NCBI RefSeq assembly: GCF_006439015.1
Contig: NZ_RCZG01000003.1
Location: 373,278 to 437,277 of the forward strand
DNA: 64,000 bases
From: Mycolicibacterium hodleri
GTDB lineage: Bacteria; Actinomycetota; Actinomycetes; Mycobacteriales; Mycobacteriaceae
Reading direction: 5' to 3'
In this document: positions 30,948 through 39,320 of the stretch, in pieces
Position numbering within the stretch: the stretch's first letter is position 1
How the letters are laid out: each line of letters starts with the position of its first letter
The notes under the pieces: model-generated
The model's database searches: none
Told to the model about the DNA's origin: nothing
The model's input: the letters and a program-made list of their open reading frames with translations, nothing else
Program-made: the position numbers and the translations under genes

Positions 30948-31064
30948 GCATTCGAATATATCGGCACCGGCGACAGGCAGGAAGGGGTCAGAGGCCAACC
31001 TGTGGATGAATCACCGACTGTGCGCAACCCCACCACCAAGAGTCGAAAACGTCAGCGCCACATG

Positions 31065-31484
31065 CTAAGCGATGAATCGCGCGCGTACCTCGGGTGCGGG
31101 AACGGCGCAGGAGTCGACCCTTCCGAACACCCGGTAGCGAATGGCCGCGAAGCGGTCGTACAGCCAGTCGAGCACGGGTGCCGGAACCACGCCTGCCACT
31201 GCCCCAAGGGCCCGCCACGGACCGCCGAGGTAGCTGGCCACAGACAGTGCGGCCTCCGAGCGGACGAACACCCGCTCGTCGCCGCGGTCGGGGTTCTGCA
31301 CGTAGACCACGGAGTCCACCCCGGCCAGCTCCGGGTGGCGCGCGAGAACGGCCGCACCGAAGTCGCTCTCGAGCGCGGCGAAGCGCATGGTGCCAACCCG
31401 GTCCACCCGCAGCACGAACTTCACTGCGCCGTCGCAGAATCCACACGTGCCGTCGTAGAGGAGGATCGCCGGGTTGTTCGTCAC
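31065..31484 (-). CDS. Thiol-disulfide oxidoreductase, DCC family (DUF393)
   Basis: A 139-residue DCC-family protein. The signature YDGTCGFCDGAVKFVLR contains the redox-type pair Cys14-Cys17 followed by the helix. Also visible are the conserved FAALESDFGA and the aromatic WRALGAVAGVVPAPVLDWLYDRFAAIRYRVFG segment. The fold is thioredoxin-like and the presumed role is dithiol chemistry; no substrate is known. It lies nine bases downstream of the acyl-CoA dehydrogenase on the same strand and is probably co-transcribed with it. Confidence 0.85.
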   Translation of the reverse strand: MTNNPAILLYDGTCGFCDGAVKFVLRVDRVGTMRFAALESDFGAAVLARHPELAGVDSVVYVQNPDRGDERVFVRSEAALSVASYLGGPWRALGAVAGVVPAPVLDWLYDRFAAIRYRVFGRVDSCAVPAPEVRARFIA

Positions 31485-31493
31485 TCCTCCGGT

Positions 31494-32672
31494 CTACACC
31501 GTCGTCAGGCCGCGGGCGATGACGAGTCGCTGAATCTGGTTGGTGCCCTCGAAGATCTGCGTGATCTTCGCCTCGCGCATGTAGCGCTCGACGCGGTAGT
31601 CCCGCGTGTAGCCAGCGCCACCGAAGACCTGCACGGCGTCGGTGGTGACCTTCATCGCCGCGTCGGTACACACCATCTTCGCCACGCTGGCTTGCGACCC
31701 ATAAGGCCGCCCAAGATCGCGCCGACGGGCGGCGTCGAGGTAGGTCGCCCTCGCACTGCCCACGGCGGCAGCCATGTCGGCCAGCAGGAAGCCCAGCCCC
31801 TGGTGGTCGATGATCTTGCGGCCGAACGTCGTTCGCTCGTTGGCGTATCGGCACGCGTCATCCAACGCGGCCTGGGCAATCCCCGTTGCGACCGCGGCGA
31901 TGCCCAACCGGCCTGCGTCCAGTGCGCTGAAGGCGATCTGCAAACCTTGGCCATCGTCGCCGATCCGGCGCGCGGCGGGGATGGCGGCGTTGTCGTAGAA
32001 GGCCGACGTCGTCGGGATTGCCGCCAGGCCCATCTTCTCCTCGGGCTTGCCGAAGGTCAGGCCGGGCAGTTCGCTCGGAACCAGGAAGCACGAGATGGCT
32101 CCACCCTTCCCCCTGTCGCTTCGCTCCTGCCCGCCGGAAGAGCCCTCGCCCGTCCGCGCGAACAGGGTGTAGAAGTCCGCGACGCCGCCGTGGGTGATCC
32201 ACGACTTCGATCCGTTGATTATGTAGCCGTCGTCCGAGGGAACCGCTGCGCACCGCAATGCCGCGGCATCGGAGCCGGCCTGCGGTTCGGACAGGCTGTA
32301 CGCGCCAATCGTGTTGCCCGACAACATCTCCGGCAACCAGCGCAGCTTCTGCTCCTCGGTGCCGAAGGTCAACAGCGGGTGCGAAGAGAGGCTGTGCACG
32401 CTGACCGCCACCGCGACCGCCGCCCAGCGGGCTGCGATCTCCTCGAGCACCTGCAGATAGACCTCATAGGGCTGGCCGCCGCCGCCCCACTCCTCGGGCT
32501 GCGGCAGGCTCAGCAGGCCCGCCGCGCCCAGCTGGGCGAACACCCCGTCGGGATAGGTCTCGTGACGCTCGTGCTCGTCGACGATCGGATCGAGGAGCTT
32601 GTCGACGACGTCGCGGGTCAGCGCGATCAGCTCCTCGGCATCTTCGGACGGGAGCAGGCGGTCTACGGGCAC
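31494..32672 (-). CDS. Acyl-CoA dehydrogenase (FadE, short-chain type)
   Basis: A 392-residue acyl-CoA dehydrogenase. Visible motifs are YSLSEPQAGSDAAALRC (FAD/substrate), NGSKSWITHGGVADFYTLFAR, TTFGRKIIDHQGLGFLLADMA, VQVFGGAGYTRDYRVERYMREAKITQIFEGTNQIQRLVIARGL. The catalytic Glu is the one in IFEGTNQIQ, the position used by short-chain and isobutyryl/glutaryl-type enzymes. A 12-residue insertion rich in Gly and Ser (GEGSSGGQERSDRGKGG) interrupts the middle beta domain and is unusual. GTG 32672 has GGAAGG nine bases upstream; longer in-frame starts would overlap the divergent promoter. Divergent from the TetR gene at 32789. Confidence 0.9.
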   Translation of the reverse strand: MPVDRLLPSEDAEELIALTRDVVDKLLDPIVDEHERHETYPDGVFAQLGAAGLLSLPQPEEWGGGGQPYEVYLQVLEEIAARWAAVAVAVSVHSLSSHPLLTFGTEEQKLRWLPEMLSGNTIGAYSLSEPQAGSDAAALRCAAVPSDDGYIINGSKSWITHGGVADFYTLFARTGEGSSGGQERSDRGKGGAISCFLVPSELPGLTFGKPEEKMGLAAIPTTSAFYDNAAIPAARRIGDDGQGLQIAFSALDAGRLGIAAVATGIAQAALDDACRYANERTTFGRKIIDHQGLGFLLADMAAAVGSARATYLDAARRRDLGRPYGSQASVAKMVCTDAAMKVTTDAVQVFGGAGYTRDYRVERYMREAKITQIFEGTNQIQRLVIARGLTTV

Positions 32673-32723
32673 GGTAGTGCACCTTCCGGAAACGGGGCTC
32701 GGAAAACGGTTCGGAAAAAGGTA

Positions 32724-32738
32724 CTGAAAGCGGTTCAG
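32724..32738. promoter_or_regulatory. TetR operator candidate between fadE and tetR
   Basis: CTGAA-AGCGG-TTCAG, a perfect 5-bp inverted repeat of TetR-site size, in the 116-base divergent spacer. Four copies of GTACT also occur there (32721, 32741, 32756, 32776), two of them within the palindrome AGTACT. The adjacent TetR (32789) is the likely ligand-responsive repressor of both genes. Confidence 0.45.
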
Positions 32739-32776
32739 CGGTACTACTAGAAAGAGTACTGGAATGACAGCCGCAG

Positions 32777-32788
32777 TACTATGGCGGC
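32777..32788 (+). promoter_or_regulatory. -10 element for a leaderless tetR transcript
   Basis: TACTAT (32777-32782) fits the mycobacterial TANNNT consensus and ends six bases before the ATG at 32789, which has no Shine-Dalgarno. The mRNA probably starts at the ATG. An AGTACT palindrome overlaps the element. Confidence 0.5.
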
Positions 32789-33373
32789 ATGTTCGACCCG
32801 GCCGACGACTCTTTCGGTACCCGCCGGCGGACCAGCTTGTTCGATGAGCTGCTGGCACTCTTTCTGGCAGAGGGTTTCAGCCACCTCACCCTCGACGACA
32901 TCGCAGCGCGGCTGCGGTGCTCGAAATCGACTCTCTACACCTTGGCGGCGAGCAAGGATGAGCTGGTCAAACGGGTGACGGTCCACTTCTTCACACGTGC
33001 CACCACTGCCGTCGAAGCAGCCTTGGCGCAGACGGAGAACCCTGGGGAACGCGTCGCGGCGTACCTCACGGCCGTTGGAGATGCGCTGACTGTCGCCTCC
33101 GAGGTGTTCATGGCCGACCTCTCCGCCTTTGCCCCTGCGCGTGAGGTCTACGAAGCCAATACCCGGGCGGCCGCGCTGCGGGTCCGCCAGCTCATCGAGG
33201 AGGGCGTCCGCAACGGGGCGTACCGGGAGGTGCATGCCTCGTTCGCCGCCGACCTCATCGCGACGACGATGGTCCGCATCCAGCAGCGCAGCGTGCGCAC
33301 CTCGACGGGTCTGAGCGATGCCGAAGCCTATGCCGAGCTGGCCACCCTGCTGACCAACGGCCTGCGGGCGTAG
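32789..33373 (+). CDS. TetR-family regulator (Rv0158-like)
   Basis: A 194-residue TetR protein. The DNA-binding domain (about 15-60) includes LFDELLALFLAEGFSHLTLD, IAARLRCSKSTLYTLAASKDELV. The C-terminal domain is helical with ARVYEANTR-like and VRIQQRSVRTSTG segments. It is adjacent to pntB, as Rv0158 is to pntB in Mtb, but here it is convergent with pntB (three bases apart) and divergent from a fadE gene, so it more likely controls the fadE-DCC pair. The start is supported by the leaderless -10 element. Confidence 0.88.
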   Translation: MFDPADDSFGTRRRTSLFDELLALFLAEGFSHLTLDDIAARLRCSKSTLYTLAASKDELVKRVTVHFFTRATTAVEAALAQTENPGERVAAYLTAVGDALTVASEVFMADLSAFAPAREVYEANTRAAALRVRQLIEEGVRNGAYREVHASFAADLIATTMVRIQQRSVRTSTGLSDAEAYAELATLLTNGLRA

Positions 33374-33376
33374 TAG

Positions 33377-34810
33377 CTACAGCGCAGCATTAATGGCGTC
33401 CACGCGGTCCTTGGCGTCGCCGAAGAGCATCTGGGTGTTCTCGCGGAAGAACAGCGGGTTCTGCACCCCCGCGTAGCCCGACGCCATTGAGCGTTTGAAC
33501 ACGATGACGTTGTCGGCATTCCACACCGTCAGCACCGGCATACCGGCGATGGGGCTGCTCGGATCGTCCTCCGCCGCCGGGTTGACGGTGTCGTTGGCGC
33601 CGATGACCAGGACCACGCTGGTGCCGTCGAAATCGTCGTTGATCTCGTCCATTTCCAGCACGATGTCGTAGGGCACCTTGGCCTCGGCGAGGAGCACGTT
33701 CATGTGGCCGGGCAGCCGGCCCGCGACGGGGTGGATGCCGAATCGGACCTCGACGCCGCGATCACGGAGCTTGCGGGTCAGCTCGGCGACACCGTATTGG
33801 GCCTGCGCAACAGCCATGCCGTAACCGGGGGTGATGATCACGGACTTGGCCGAGTTGAGCAGTTCGGCAGCACCCTCGGCGGTGATCTCGCGGTGCTCGC
33901 CGTAGTCCTTGTCATCGGCGGGCCCGGCCTCGATCCCGAAGCCACCGGCGATGACCGAGATGAACGACCGGTTCATCGCCTTGCACATGATGTAGGAGAG
34001 ATAAGCACCGGAGGAGCCGACGAGCGCGCCGGTCACGATGAGCAGGTCGTTGGAGAGCAGGAAGCCCGACGCCGCAGCGGCCCAGCCCGAGTAGCTGTTG
34101 AGCATCGACACCACGACCGGCATGTCGCCGCCGCCGATGGAGGCGACCAAGTGCCAGCCGAGCAACAGCGCCAGCACGGTGACGGCGATGAGGAGCCACA
34201 GCGCAGGGGAGATGACGAACCACACGGTGAGTGCGGCGAACAGCACCAGCGCACCGACGTTGAGGATGTTCTTGCCGGGCAGCATCAACGGAGTGGACTT
34301 GATCCGCGCCGACAGCTTGAGGTTTGCCACGATCGACCCGGTGAAGGTGACGGCGCCGATGAACACGCCGATGAAGACCTCGGCAGAGTGGATGCCGAGC
34401 AAGCCCTGGCTGCTGAGTAAGGCGGCCTCAGCACCGGCTCCGGACTTCGACATTTCGTGTTCGACGTGCAGATAGCCGTTCCAGCCCACCAGTACCGCGG
34501 CCAGGCCGACGAACGAATGCAGCAGCGCGATCAGTTCGGGCATCCCGGTCATTTCGACGACCCGGGCCCGCCACAGGCCGATCGCGGCGCCGATCGCCAT
34601 CGCGCCGATCAGCAGGCCCAGGCCGAGCGGTTCGATGTGACGCGATACCGCCAACGCGATGGTGGCGACCAGCGCCACCGCCATGCCCGCGATGCCGAAG
34701 GTGTTGCCGGACCGCGACGTCTCGTGCTTGGACAACCCGGCCAGCGCCAGGATGAACAGCAGGGCCGCGACGACGTAGGCCGCGGTGGCAGTGGTCTCTA
34801 GCGTGAACAT
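33377..34810 (-). CDS. pntB: NAD(P) transhydrogenase subunit beta
   Basis: A 477-residue PntB. The first 270 or so residues are membrane domain II with about nine helices ([18 protein letters not shown] at the start). The C-terminal NADP(H)-binding domain III shows [20 protein letters not shown], the inverted dinucleotide fold, and [12 protein letters not shown]. With PntA it uses the proton gradient to reduce NADP+ with NADH at the plasma membrane, supplying NADPH for the fatty acid and polyketide synthesis genes nearby. GGAGGA precedes the ATG. It is third in corA-pntA-pntB, 46 bases after pntA. Confidence 0.96.
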   Translation of the reverse strand: MFTLETTATAAYVVAALLFILALAGLSKHETSRSGNTFGIAGMAVALVATIALAVSRHIEPLGLGLLIGAMAIGAAIGLWRARVVEMTGMPELIALLHSFVGLAAVLVGWNGYLHVEHEMSKSGAGAEAALLSSQGLLGIHSAEVFIGVFIGAVTFTGSIVANLKLSARIKSTPLMLPGKNILNVGALVLFAALTVWFVISPALWLLIAVTVLALLLGWHLVASIGGGDMPVVVSMLNSYSGWAAAASGFLLSNDLLIVTGALVGSSGAYLSYIMCKAMNRSFISVIAGGFGIEAGPADDKDYGEHREITAEGAAELLNSAKSVIITPGYGMAVAQAQYGVAELTRKLRDRGVEVRFGIHPVAGRLPGHMNVLLAEAKVPYDIVLEMDEINDDFDGTSVVLVIGANDTVNPAAEDDPSSPIAGMPVLTVWNADNVIVFKRSMASGYAGVQNPLFFRENTQMLFGDAKDRVDAINAAL

Positions 34811-34856
34811 GCAATCCTCCGATAAGGGGGGAGACTCAGGGGGCGGACGAGCGTGG

Positions 34857-36380
34857 TCAGCTGCGCGAGAACATCGCCAGCATGCGGCGCGTGACCGCGA
34901 AGCCACCGAAGACGTTGATGCTGGCGAGCAGGATGGCAACGGCGGCCAGCCCGGTGACGACGGGGTCGCCGTGGCCGATCTGCAGCAGCGCGCCGACGAC
35001 GATGATTCCCGAGATCGCATTGGTCACCGACATCAGCGGGGTGTGCAGCGCATGGTGCACCTTCCCGATCACGTAGTAGCCGATCACGATTGCCAGGGCG
35101 AAGACCGTCAGGTGTACCTGCAGCGCGGCCGGGGACAGCGCGATGAGGGTGAACAGCACCGCCGCCGCGACGAACGTGATGCCCAGACGGCGTCCGGTCG
35201 TCATCGGTTCCTTGGCAGGCTTCGGCTGGACCGGCACGGCAGCGGCCGCGACCGGTGCTGCGGACACCTGCACAGGTGGTGGCGGCCACGTGGTCTCGCC
35301 GTCGCGCACGACGGTCACCGACCGCTGCACCACGTCCTCGAAATCCAGCGTGAGCTGGCCGTCCTTCTGCGGGGTGAGCAGCTTGAGCAGGTTGACGAGG
35401 TTGGTGCCATACAGCTGGGAGGCGGTGGCGGGCAGTCGCCCGGCGAGATCGGTGTAGCCGATGATCGTCACGCCGTTGTCGGTGACGATCGCCTGATCCT
35501 TGACGGTGCCCTCGACGTTGCCGCCGTTGGCCGCGGCCATGTCCACGATCACGCTGCCCGACTTCATCGAGGCGACCATCTCCGCGGTGATGATGCGGGG
35601 CGCGGGGCGGCCCGGGATCAGCGCGGTGGTGATGACGATGTCGACGTCTCGTGCCTGCTCGGAATACAGCTCCGCCTCGCGGACCTTGTAGTCGTCGCCC
35701 ATCTCCTTGGCGTAGCCCGTTGCGGAAACCTCAGCTGCCGCCGGGTCGACGTAGAGGTATTCGCCGCCGAGGGACTTGACCTGATCGGCGACCTCGGGCC
35801 GCGGATCGGTGGCCCGGACGATGGCGCCCATGCTGCCCGCCGCTCCGATGGCGGCCAGTCCGGCCACACCCGCGCCGACGACGAGCACCTTGGCCGGTGG
35901 TACCTTGCCCGCCGCGGTCACCTGCCCGGTGAAGAAGCGGCCGAAGGCGTGGGCGGACTCGACTACGGCCCGGTATCCAGCGATGTTGGCCATCGACGAC
36001 AGCACGTCCAGCGACTGCGCCCGGGAGATGCGCGGGACGGCATCCATCGCCAGCACCGTGATCGGGCGGGCGGACAGCTTCTCCACCAGCTCCGGATTCA
36101 GCGCGGGCGAGATCAGGCCGACCAGGGTGGCGTGGTCCTTCAGCGAGGCGATTTCGTCGTCGGACGGTGCGTTGACCTTGAGCACCACGTCGGCGGCCCA
36201 CGGACTGCCGATTTCGGCGCCGGCCTCGACGTAGGCGGCATCAGCGAAGCTGGAGGCGGCGCCGGCACCGGACTCGACGACGACGGAGTAGCCCAGTTTG
36301 ATGAGTTGTCCGACGGTCTGCGGCGTGGCGGCGACACGCGTCTCACCCGTGTGAGACTCTCGCGGTATCCCGATGATCAT
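34857..36380 (-). CDS. pntA: NAD(P) transhydrogenase subunit alpha, fused form
   Basis: A 507-residue PntA combining domain I (NAD(H) binding, about 1-375; [40 protein letters not shown]) with the membrane segment of domain II (about 410-507; three or four helices, [19 protein letters not shown] and following). The two are joined by a Pro/Ala-rich linker, [19 protein letters not shown]. In Mtb these are separate genes, pntAa and pntAb; here the E. coli-like fused form is intact with no stop in the linker. The ATG at 36380 has GGGAGA upstream; ATG 36413 adds 11 residues and is less likely. It follows corA by 49 bases. Confidence 0.95.
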   Translation of the reverse strand: MIIGIPRESHTGETRVAATPQTVGQLIKLGYSVVVESGAGAASSFADAAYVEAGAEIGSPWAADVVLKVNAPSDDEIASLKDHATLVGLISPALNPELVEKLSARPITVLAMDAVPRISRAQSLDVLSSMANIAGYRAVVESAHAFGRFFTGQVTAAGKVPPAKVLVVGAGVAGLAAIGAAGSMGAIVRATDPRPEVADQVKSLGGEYLYVDPAAAEVSATGYAKEMGDDYKVREAELYSEQARDVDIVITTALIPGRPAPRIITAEMVASMKSGSVIVDMAAANGGNVEGTVKDQAIVTDNGVTIIGYTDLAGRLPATASQLYGTNLVNLLKLLTPQKDGQLTLDFEDVVQRSVTVVRDGETTWPPPPVQVSAAPVAAAAVPVQPKPAKEPMTTGRRLGITFVAAAVLFTLIALSPAALQVHLTVFALAIVIGYYVIGKVHHALHTPLMSVTNAISGIIVVGALLQIGHGDPVVTGLAAVAILLASINVFGGFAVTRRMLAMFSRS

Positions 36381-36429
36381 CCGAAGAGTCTCCCATTTGC
36401 TCTGCAGCGGCACGGAACGCAGGGCTTGG

Positions 36430-37440
36430 CTACAGCCAATCGCGGCGTTTGAAGCCGATGTAGAGCGCGGCCACCAGCAGCATGATCACGGCGCTGCTGA
36501 CGATGAAGCCCGCCACGGTGCTGAAGCCCGGATATTCGACGTTCTGGCCGAAGAAACCTGTGACGGCGGTCGGGACGGCGATGATGGCGGCCCAGCTGGT
36601 GAGCTTCTTCATCACGGTGTTCAATCGGGCGTCCTGTAGCGACAGGTTGGTCTCGAACACCGTGGTGACCATGTCGCGCAGCGACTCCGTCCACTCCGAT
36701 GCCCGCAACACGTGGTCGTAGAGATCGTCGTAGAGCGGGTCGAGCTCCGGGGCGGTCTTGGAGTCCAGGCGCCTGCTCTTGACGGCGCTGACGACCTCGC
36801 GCATGGGCAGGACCACCCGGCGCAGCTCGACCAGGTCCTTGCGATACCGGAAGGTGCGTCGCTGAAGCCCGCGGCGAGGCCCGTCGTCGGCGAACAACTC
36901 GTCCTCGAGCGACTCGATGTCGTCGTCGAGCGCCTGCACCGCATCGAAGTGCCCGTCCACCACGACATCCAGCAGACCGTGCACGAGTGCGCCGACACCG
37001 TGTTCCTGGCCGCCGAGTTCATCGAACCGCTGCGACACCTGATCGATGCCGAAGTTGGGATCGCCACCCTCGACGGGAGGAAGTCGCACGGTGATCAGCC
37101 CACGCGGAAGCACGAACGCCGAGATGCGATGCCTGGCCAGCGTCGACGCCACGTCATCGTCCGACGGCAGCGTCAGACATTGCACGGCGTAGACCGTGAA
37201 GAACGTGTGCGTGCTGTAGACGGTGGCCTTGGCGCGCTCCTTGGGGGCGGTGGCGTCCTCGACCGCCCAGAGGTTGAGCCCGAGTTCCTCCGCGAGGGCG
37301 GTGAGGGCGTCGTGATCGGGGTCGTAGATGTCGGCCCACACCAAGGTGTCGTCGTCGGCCAGGCAGTCCGAGATGTCCGAGAACGCGAAACCGTCCACGG
37401 GCTTGCCCGACCGCCACACCCGTCCATGCACCTCGGTCAT
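36430..37440 (-). CDS. corA: CorA-family divalent cation transporter with a GQN motif
   Basis: A 336-residue CorA-like protein: a large cytoplasmic alpha/beta domain, a long stalk helix rich in charged residues ([36 protein letters not shown]), and two C-terminal transmembrane helices ending in a basic tail. The signature that forms the selectivity filter is normally GMN; here the loop after helix 1 reads [13 protein letters not shown], so it is GQN. The family moves Mg2+, Co2+ or Zn2+, and the changed residue makes the ion uncertain. It is the first gene of a likely corA-pntA-pntB unit, divergent from the small zinc-ribbon gene. Confidence 0.88.
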   Translation of the reverse strand: MTEVHGRVWRSGKPVDGFAFSDISDCLADDDTLVWADIYDPDHDALTALAEELGLNLWAVEDATAPKERAKATVYSTHTFFTVYAVQCLTLPSDDDVASTLARHRISAFVLPRGLITVRLPPVEGGDPNFGIDQVSQRFDELGGQEHGVGALVHGLLDVVVDGHFDAVQALDDDIESLEDELFADDGPRRGLQRRTFRYRKDLVELRRVVLPMREVVSAVKSRRLDSKTAPELDPLYDDLYDHVLRASEWTESLRDMVTTVFETNLSLQDARLNTVMKKLTSWAAIIAVPTAVTGFFGQNVEYPGFSTVAGFIVSSAVIMLLVAALYIGFKRRDWL

Positions 37441-37464
37441 GCCGCAATCATCCCGCAGGTGGTC

Positions 37465-37496
37465 ATCTCGATTGCGCACCGATAGTGCATCGAGAT
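37465..37496. promoter_or_regulatory. Inverted repeat in the corA 5' region
   Basis: ATCTCGAT (37465-37472) and ATCGAGAT (37489-37496) are perfect arms; an inner GCAC/GTGC pair extends the stem with a three-base bulge. It ends 25 bases before the corA start codon. It could be an operator or an RNA hairpin in the corA leader; the sequence alone does not decide. Confidence 0.4.
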
Positions 37497-37581
37497 TCTC
37501 GGGGCCGGTCCCACGGCGGATTCGTGGGCTCACGATTGCGACCAAATGATTATCGATCCGAACGTAAGGAGCGCTGCTGCC

Positions 37582-37920
37582 GTGAGTGTGGTGGTTGAAA
37601 GAGGACTCGCGCGGTGCCCAAGATGTGTGGCGGTCGCCGACTACACCTTCGTCGAGTCGGGACCCAACTCCTTGCGCTACGAGGTGCGCTGCGGACGGTG
37701 CGGCGAGGCCTATTGCGAGGTGCACGAACCGGTCGCGCCGAACTTCTCCTCGGCCGTCGAGGTCGTGGCGGTACACCTGCCGGCAGTCGTGGCGCCTGCG
37801 ACGGGGGGCATCGGGGACAGTGTGCGGGCCTGGCTCGGTGCGGCGCGGGCCGGACTGTCCCGAATCGCCGACGACGTCTCGTCGCGAATTGCCTTGATGA
37901 GGATCGTCTTTCGGCGTTGA
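37582..37920 (+). CDS. Small protein with two CxxC pairs (zinc-ribbon-like)
   Basis: A 112-residue hypothetical protein. Residues about 12-45 hold CPRC and CGRCGEAYC, a four-cysteine zinc-ribbon arrangement with an extra Cys. The following part is hydrophobic (VEVVAVHLPAVV) and the C-terminus is an amphipathic helix with basic residues. GTG 37582 has a strong AAGGAG nine bases upstream; ATG 37546 is in frame but has none. It is divergent from corA and convergent with the sigma factor gene, with a bidirectional terminator between. I do not recognise the family; metal binding is inferred from the cysteines. Confidence 0.7.
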   Translation: MSVVVERGLARCPRCVAVADYTFVESGPNSLRYEVRCGRCGEAYCEVHEPVAPNFSSAVEVVAVHLPAVVAPATGGIGDSVRAWLGAARAGLSRIADDVSSRIALMRIVFRR

Positions 37921-37948
37921 GGGCAGAGCACCCGGCGGTCACGACGAC

Positions 37949-37983
37949 GAAGACCTCTCCCCGGATGCCAGGGAGAGGCCTTC
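37949..37983. terminator. Bidirectional intrinsic terminator
   Basis: Stem CCTCTCCC (37954-37961) with GGGAGAGG (37971-37978), extended on both sides by GAAG/CTTC past one mismatch, loop of nine bases. It sits between two convergent genes (ends at 37920 and 37996). The T tract is short, as is common in mycobacteria. Confidence 0.7.
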
Positions 37984-37995
37984 TTGGCGGTGGTC

Positions 37996-38850
37996 TTAGA
38001 GCTTCGCGCGAAGCTCCCGCAGCGTCTTCTCCAGGATGCGTGATACGTGCATCTGGGATACGCCGACGCGCTCGGCGATCTGACTCTGGGTCATCGATTC
38101 GAAGAAACGGAGGTAGAGCACGGTGCGTTCACGCTCGGGCAAAGCCGCGAGCAGCGGTCGGACCGTCTCCTGGTCGGTGATCCGGTCGAACTCGAAGTCG
38201 ACCGAACCGACCGTGTCGGAGACCATCCGCGGTGCCGAGTCGCCGCTCGAGACGGGCGCGTCGATCGAGTGCACCCGGTACGCCTCTGCGGCCAGCATGC
38301 TGTCGACGATGTCCTCGCGGCTCATGTCGAGATACTCGGCCAGTTGCCCGGCTGTGGGCGCCCGTCCGAGTGACTGCGTCAATTCCGTTGTCGCCCTTGA
38401 GATGTTCCCATGTCGGTCCTTGAGGCGACGCGGAACGTGCATCGACCAACCGTGATCGCGGAAGTGCCGTCGCACCTCGCCCATCATGGTTGGAACGGCG
38501 AACGCGACGAAGTGCGAACCCTTGGCGGGATCGAACCGGTTGACCGCCTTGACCAAGCCCAGCCTGGCGACCTGGGTGAGGTCTTCGATGTCCTCACCAC
38601 GACCGCCGTAGTGCCTGGCGATGCGGTCGGCAAGGGCGAGGCAGCGATTGAAGATGGCTTCGCGTTGGCGGGCCACCTCGGCGGATTCGCCCATGGTGCC
38701 GTGCATCGCGTGGAACATCTCCATGACGTCGGCGTACTCGTCGACCTCGTGTTCCGGACGTCCGCGCTGTGGTGAGCGTTCACGCTGTGCGGGACGTTCA
38801 GCTAGTGCCTGGCGCTCGAGTTGGGCCGGGCGTTCCATTTGCATGGTCAC
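37996..38850 (-). CDS. SigB/SigF/SigG-family RNA polymerase sigma factor
   Basis: A 284-residue group 3 sigma factor of the stress/sporulation type found in mycobacteria as SigF. Region 2 contains RCLALADRIARHYGGRGEDI and EDLTQVARLGLVKAVNRFDP; region 3 has TELTQSLGRAPTAGQLAEYL; region 4 has LPERERTVLYLRFFESMTQS followed by QIAERVGVSQMHVSRILEKT. An N-terminal 35-residue extension is rich in Arg, Glu and Gln and lacks a family match. GTG 38850 has GGAGGG nine bases upstream; ATGs at 38844 and 38838 are alternatives. No anti-sigma gene is adjacent, unlike the usual usfX/rsbW-sigF pair, so this is probably a SigF paralogue regulated elsewhere. A SigF-like promoter lies upstream. Confidence 0.9.
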   Translation of the reverse strand: MTMQMERPAQLERQALAERPAQRERSPQRGRPEHEVDEYADVMEMFHAMHGTMGESAEVARQREAIFNRCLALADRIARHYGGRGEDIEDLTQVARLGLVKAVNRFDPAKGSHFVAFAVPTMMGEVRRHFRDHGWSMHVPRRLKDRHGNISRATTELTQSLGRAPTAGQLAEYLDMSREDIVDSMLAAEAYRVHSIDAPVSSGDSAPRMVSDTVGSVDFEFDRITDQETVRPLLAALPERERTVLYLRFFESMTQSQIAERVGVSQMHVSRILEKTLRELRAKL

Positions 38851-39320
38851 GAAAAGGTTCCCTCCGTGCCGAAGTTCATCGAGATTTCGAAAGTGCAGCA
38901 ATGGGCTTCCATTGTTGGACCCCCTCACAAGGCGTCCAAGGGTGCAGCGAATGGGAAGAGTAGATACTCAGCGCAACGCCGTACCCGATCCGTCGAGGAC
39001 GGAACCGGCAACTTGCCGTAGCCACGCGGGAGAAATGAGCGCGACCTACCGCAGGGGTCTCAACGAATGCGGCGCTACTCAGATGAATCGCGGGGCGTGG
39101 TGCCCGCTTTGCACTAAACGGGAATGTCCAGATGGACGAGTCCTACCCTACGCCCTTCTGAACAATTTGTGCAGTAGGGGTTAAAACTCGCGCTGATCTC
39201 AGCCGTTCCACAGAATTGGGCCGGCGGGTACAAACATTGGGTGACCGCGACACTGCCTGCTGACACTTGCCGTCGCTGAACGCGTTCCGTCCAGCCCAGC
39301 TCGAGAAAGTCGTAGGAACA
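38851..39320. other. 470-base divergent region between the sigma gene and an ABC transporter
   Basis: No confident protein gene. It holds a SigF-type promoter on the minus strand (38981-39006) and a weaker look-alike on the plus strand, GTTC (39205-39208) with GGGTAC (39226-39231) and 17 bases between. A plus-strand open frame of 49 codons at 39035-39184 with CPLCTKREC and a GGGAGAA upstream is possible but unproven. The remainder shows no hairpin or repeat that I could recognise. Confidence 0.6.
38981..39006 (-). promoter_or_regulatory. SigF-type promoter of the sigma factor gene
   Basis: On the minus strand GGTTC (39006-39002), 15 bases, then GGGTAC (38986-38981). The mycobacterial SigF consensus is GGTTT-N15-17-GGGTA, so only one base differs. 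Transcription would start near 38975, about 125 bases before the GTG. This indicates autoregulation or control by another SigF paralogue. Confidence 0.65.

Noticed and set aside
34785-36452. Open frame of 555 codons on the plus strand opposite pntA
   Set aside because: Its product is composed of Arg/Gly/Asp/His-rich shadow sequence, and pntA on the other strand is intact with all motifs.
39205-39231. Second SigF-like promoter, plus strand, before the ABC permease
   Set aside because: The -35 half is poor (GTTC, 17-base spacer), so I did not list it as a feature.
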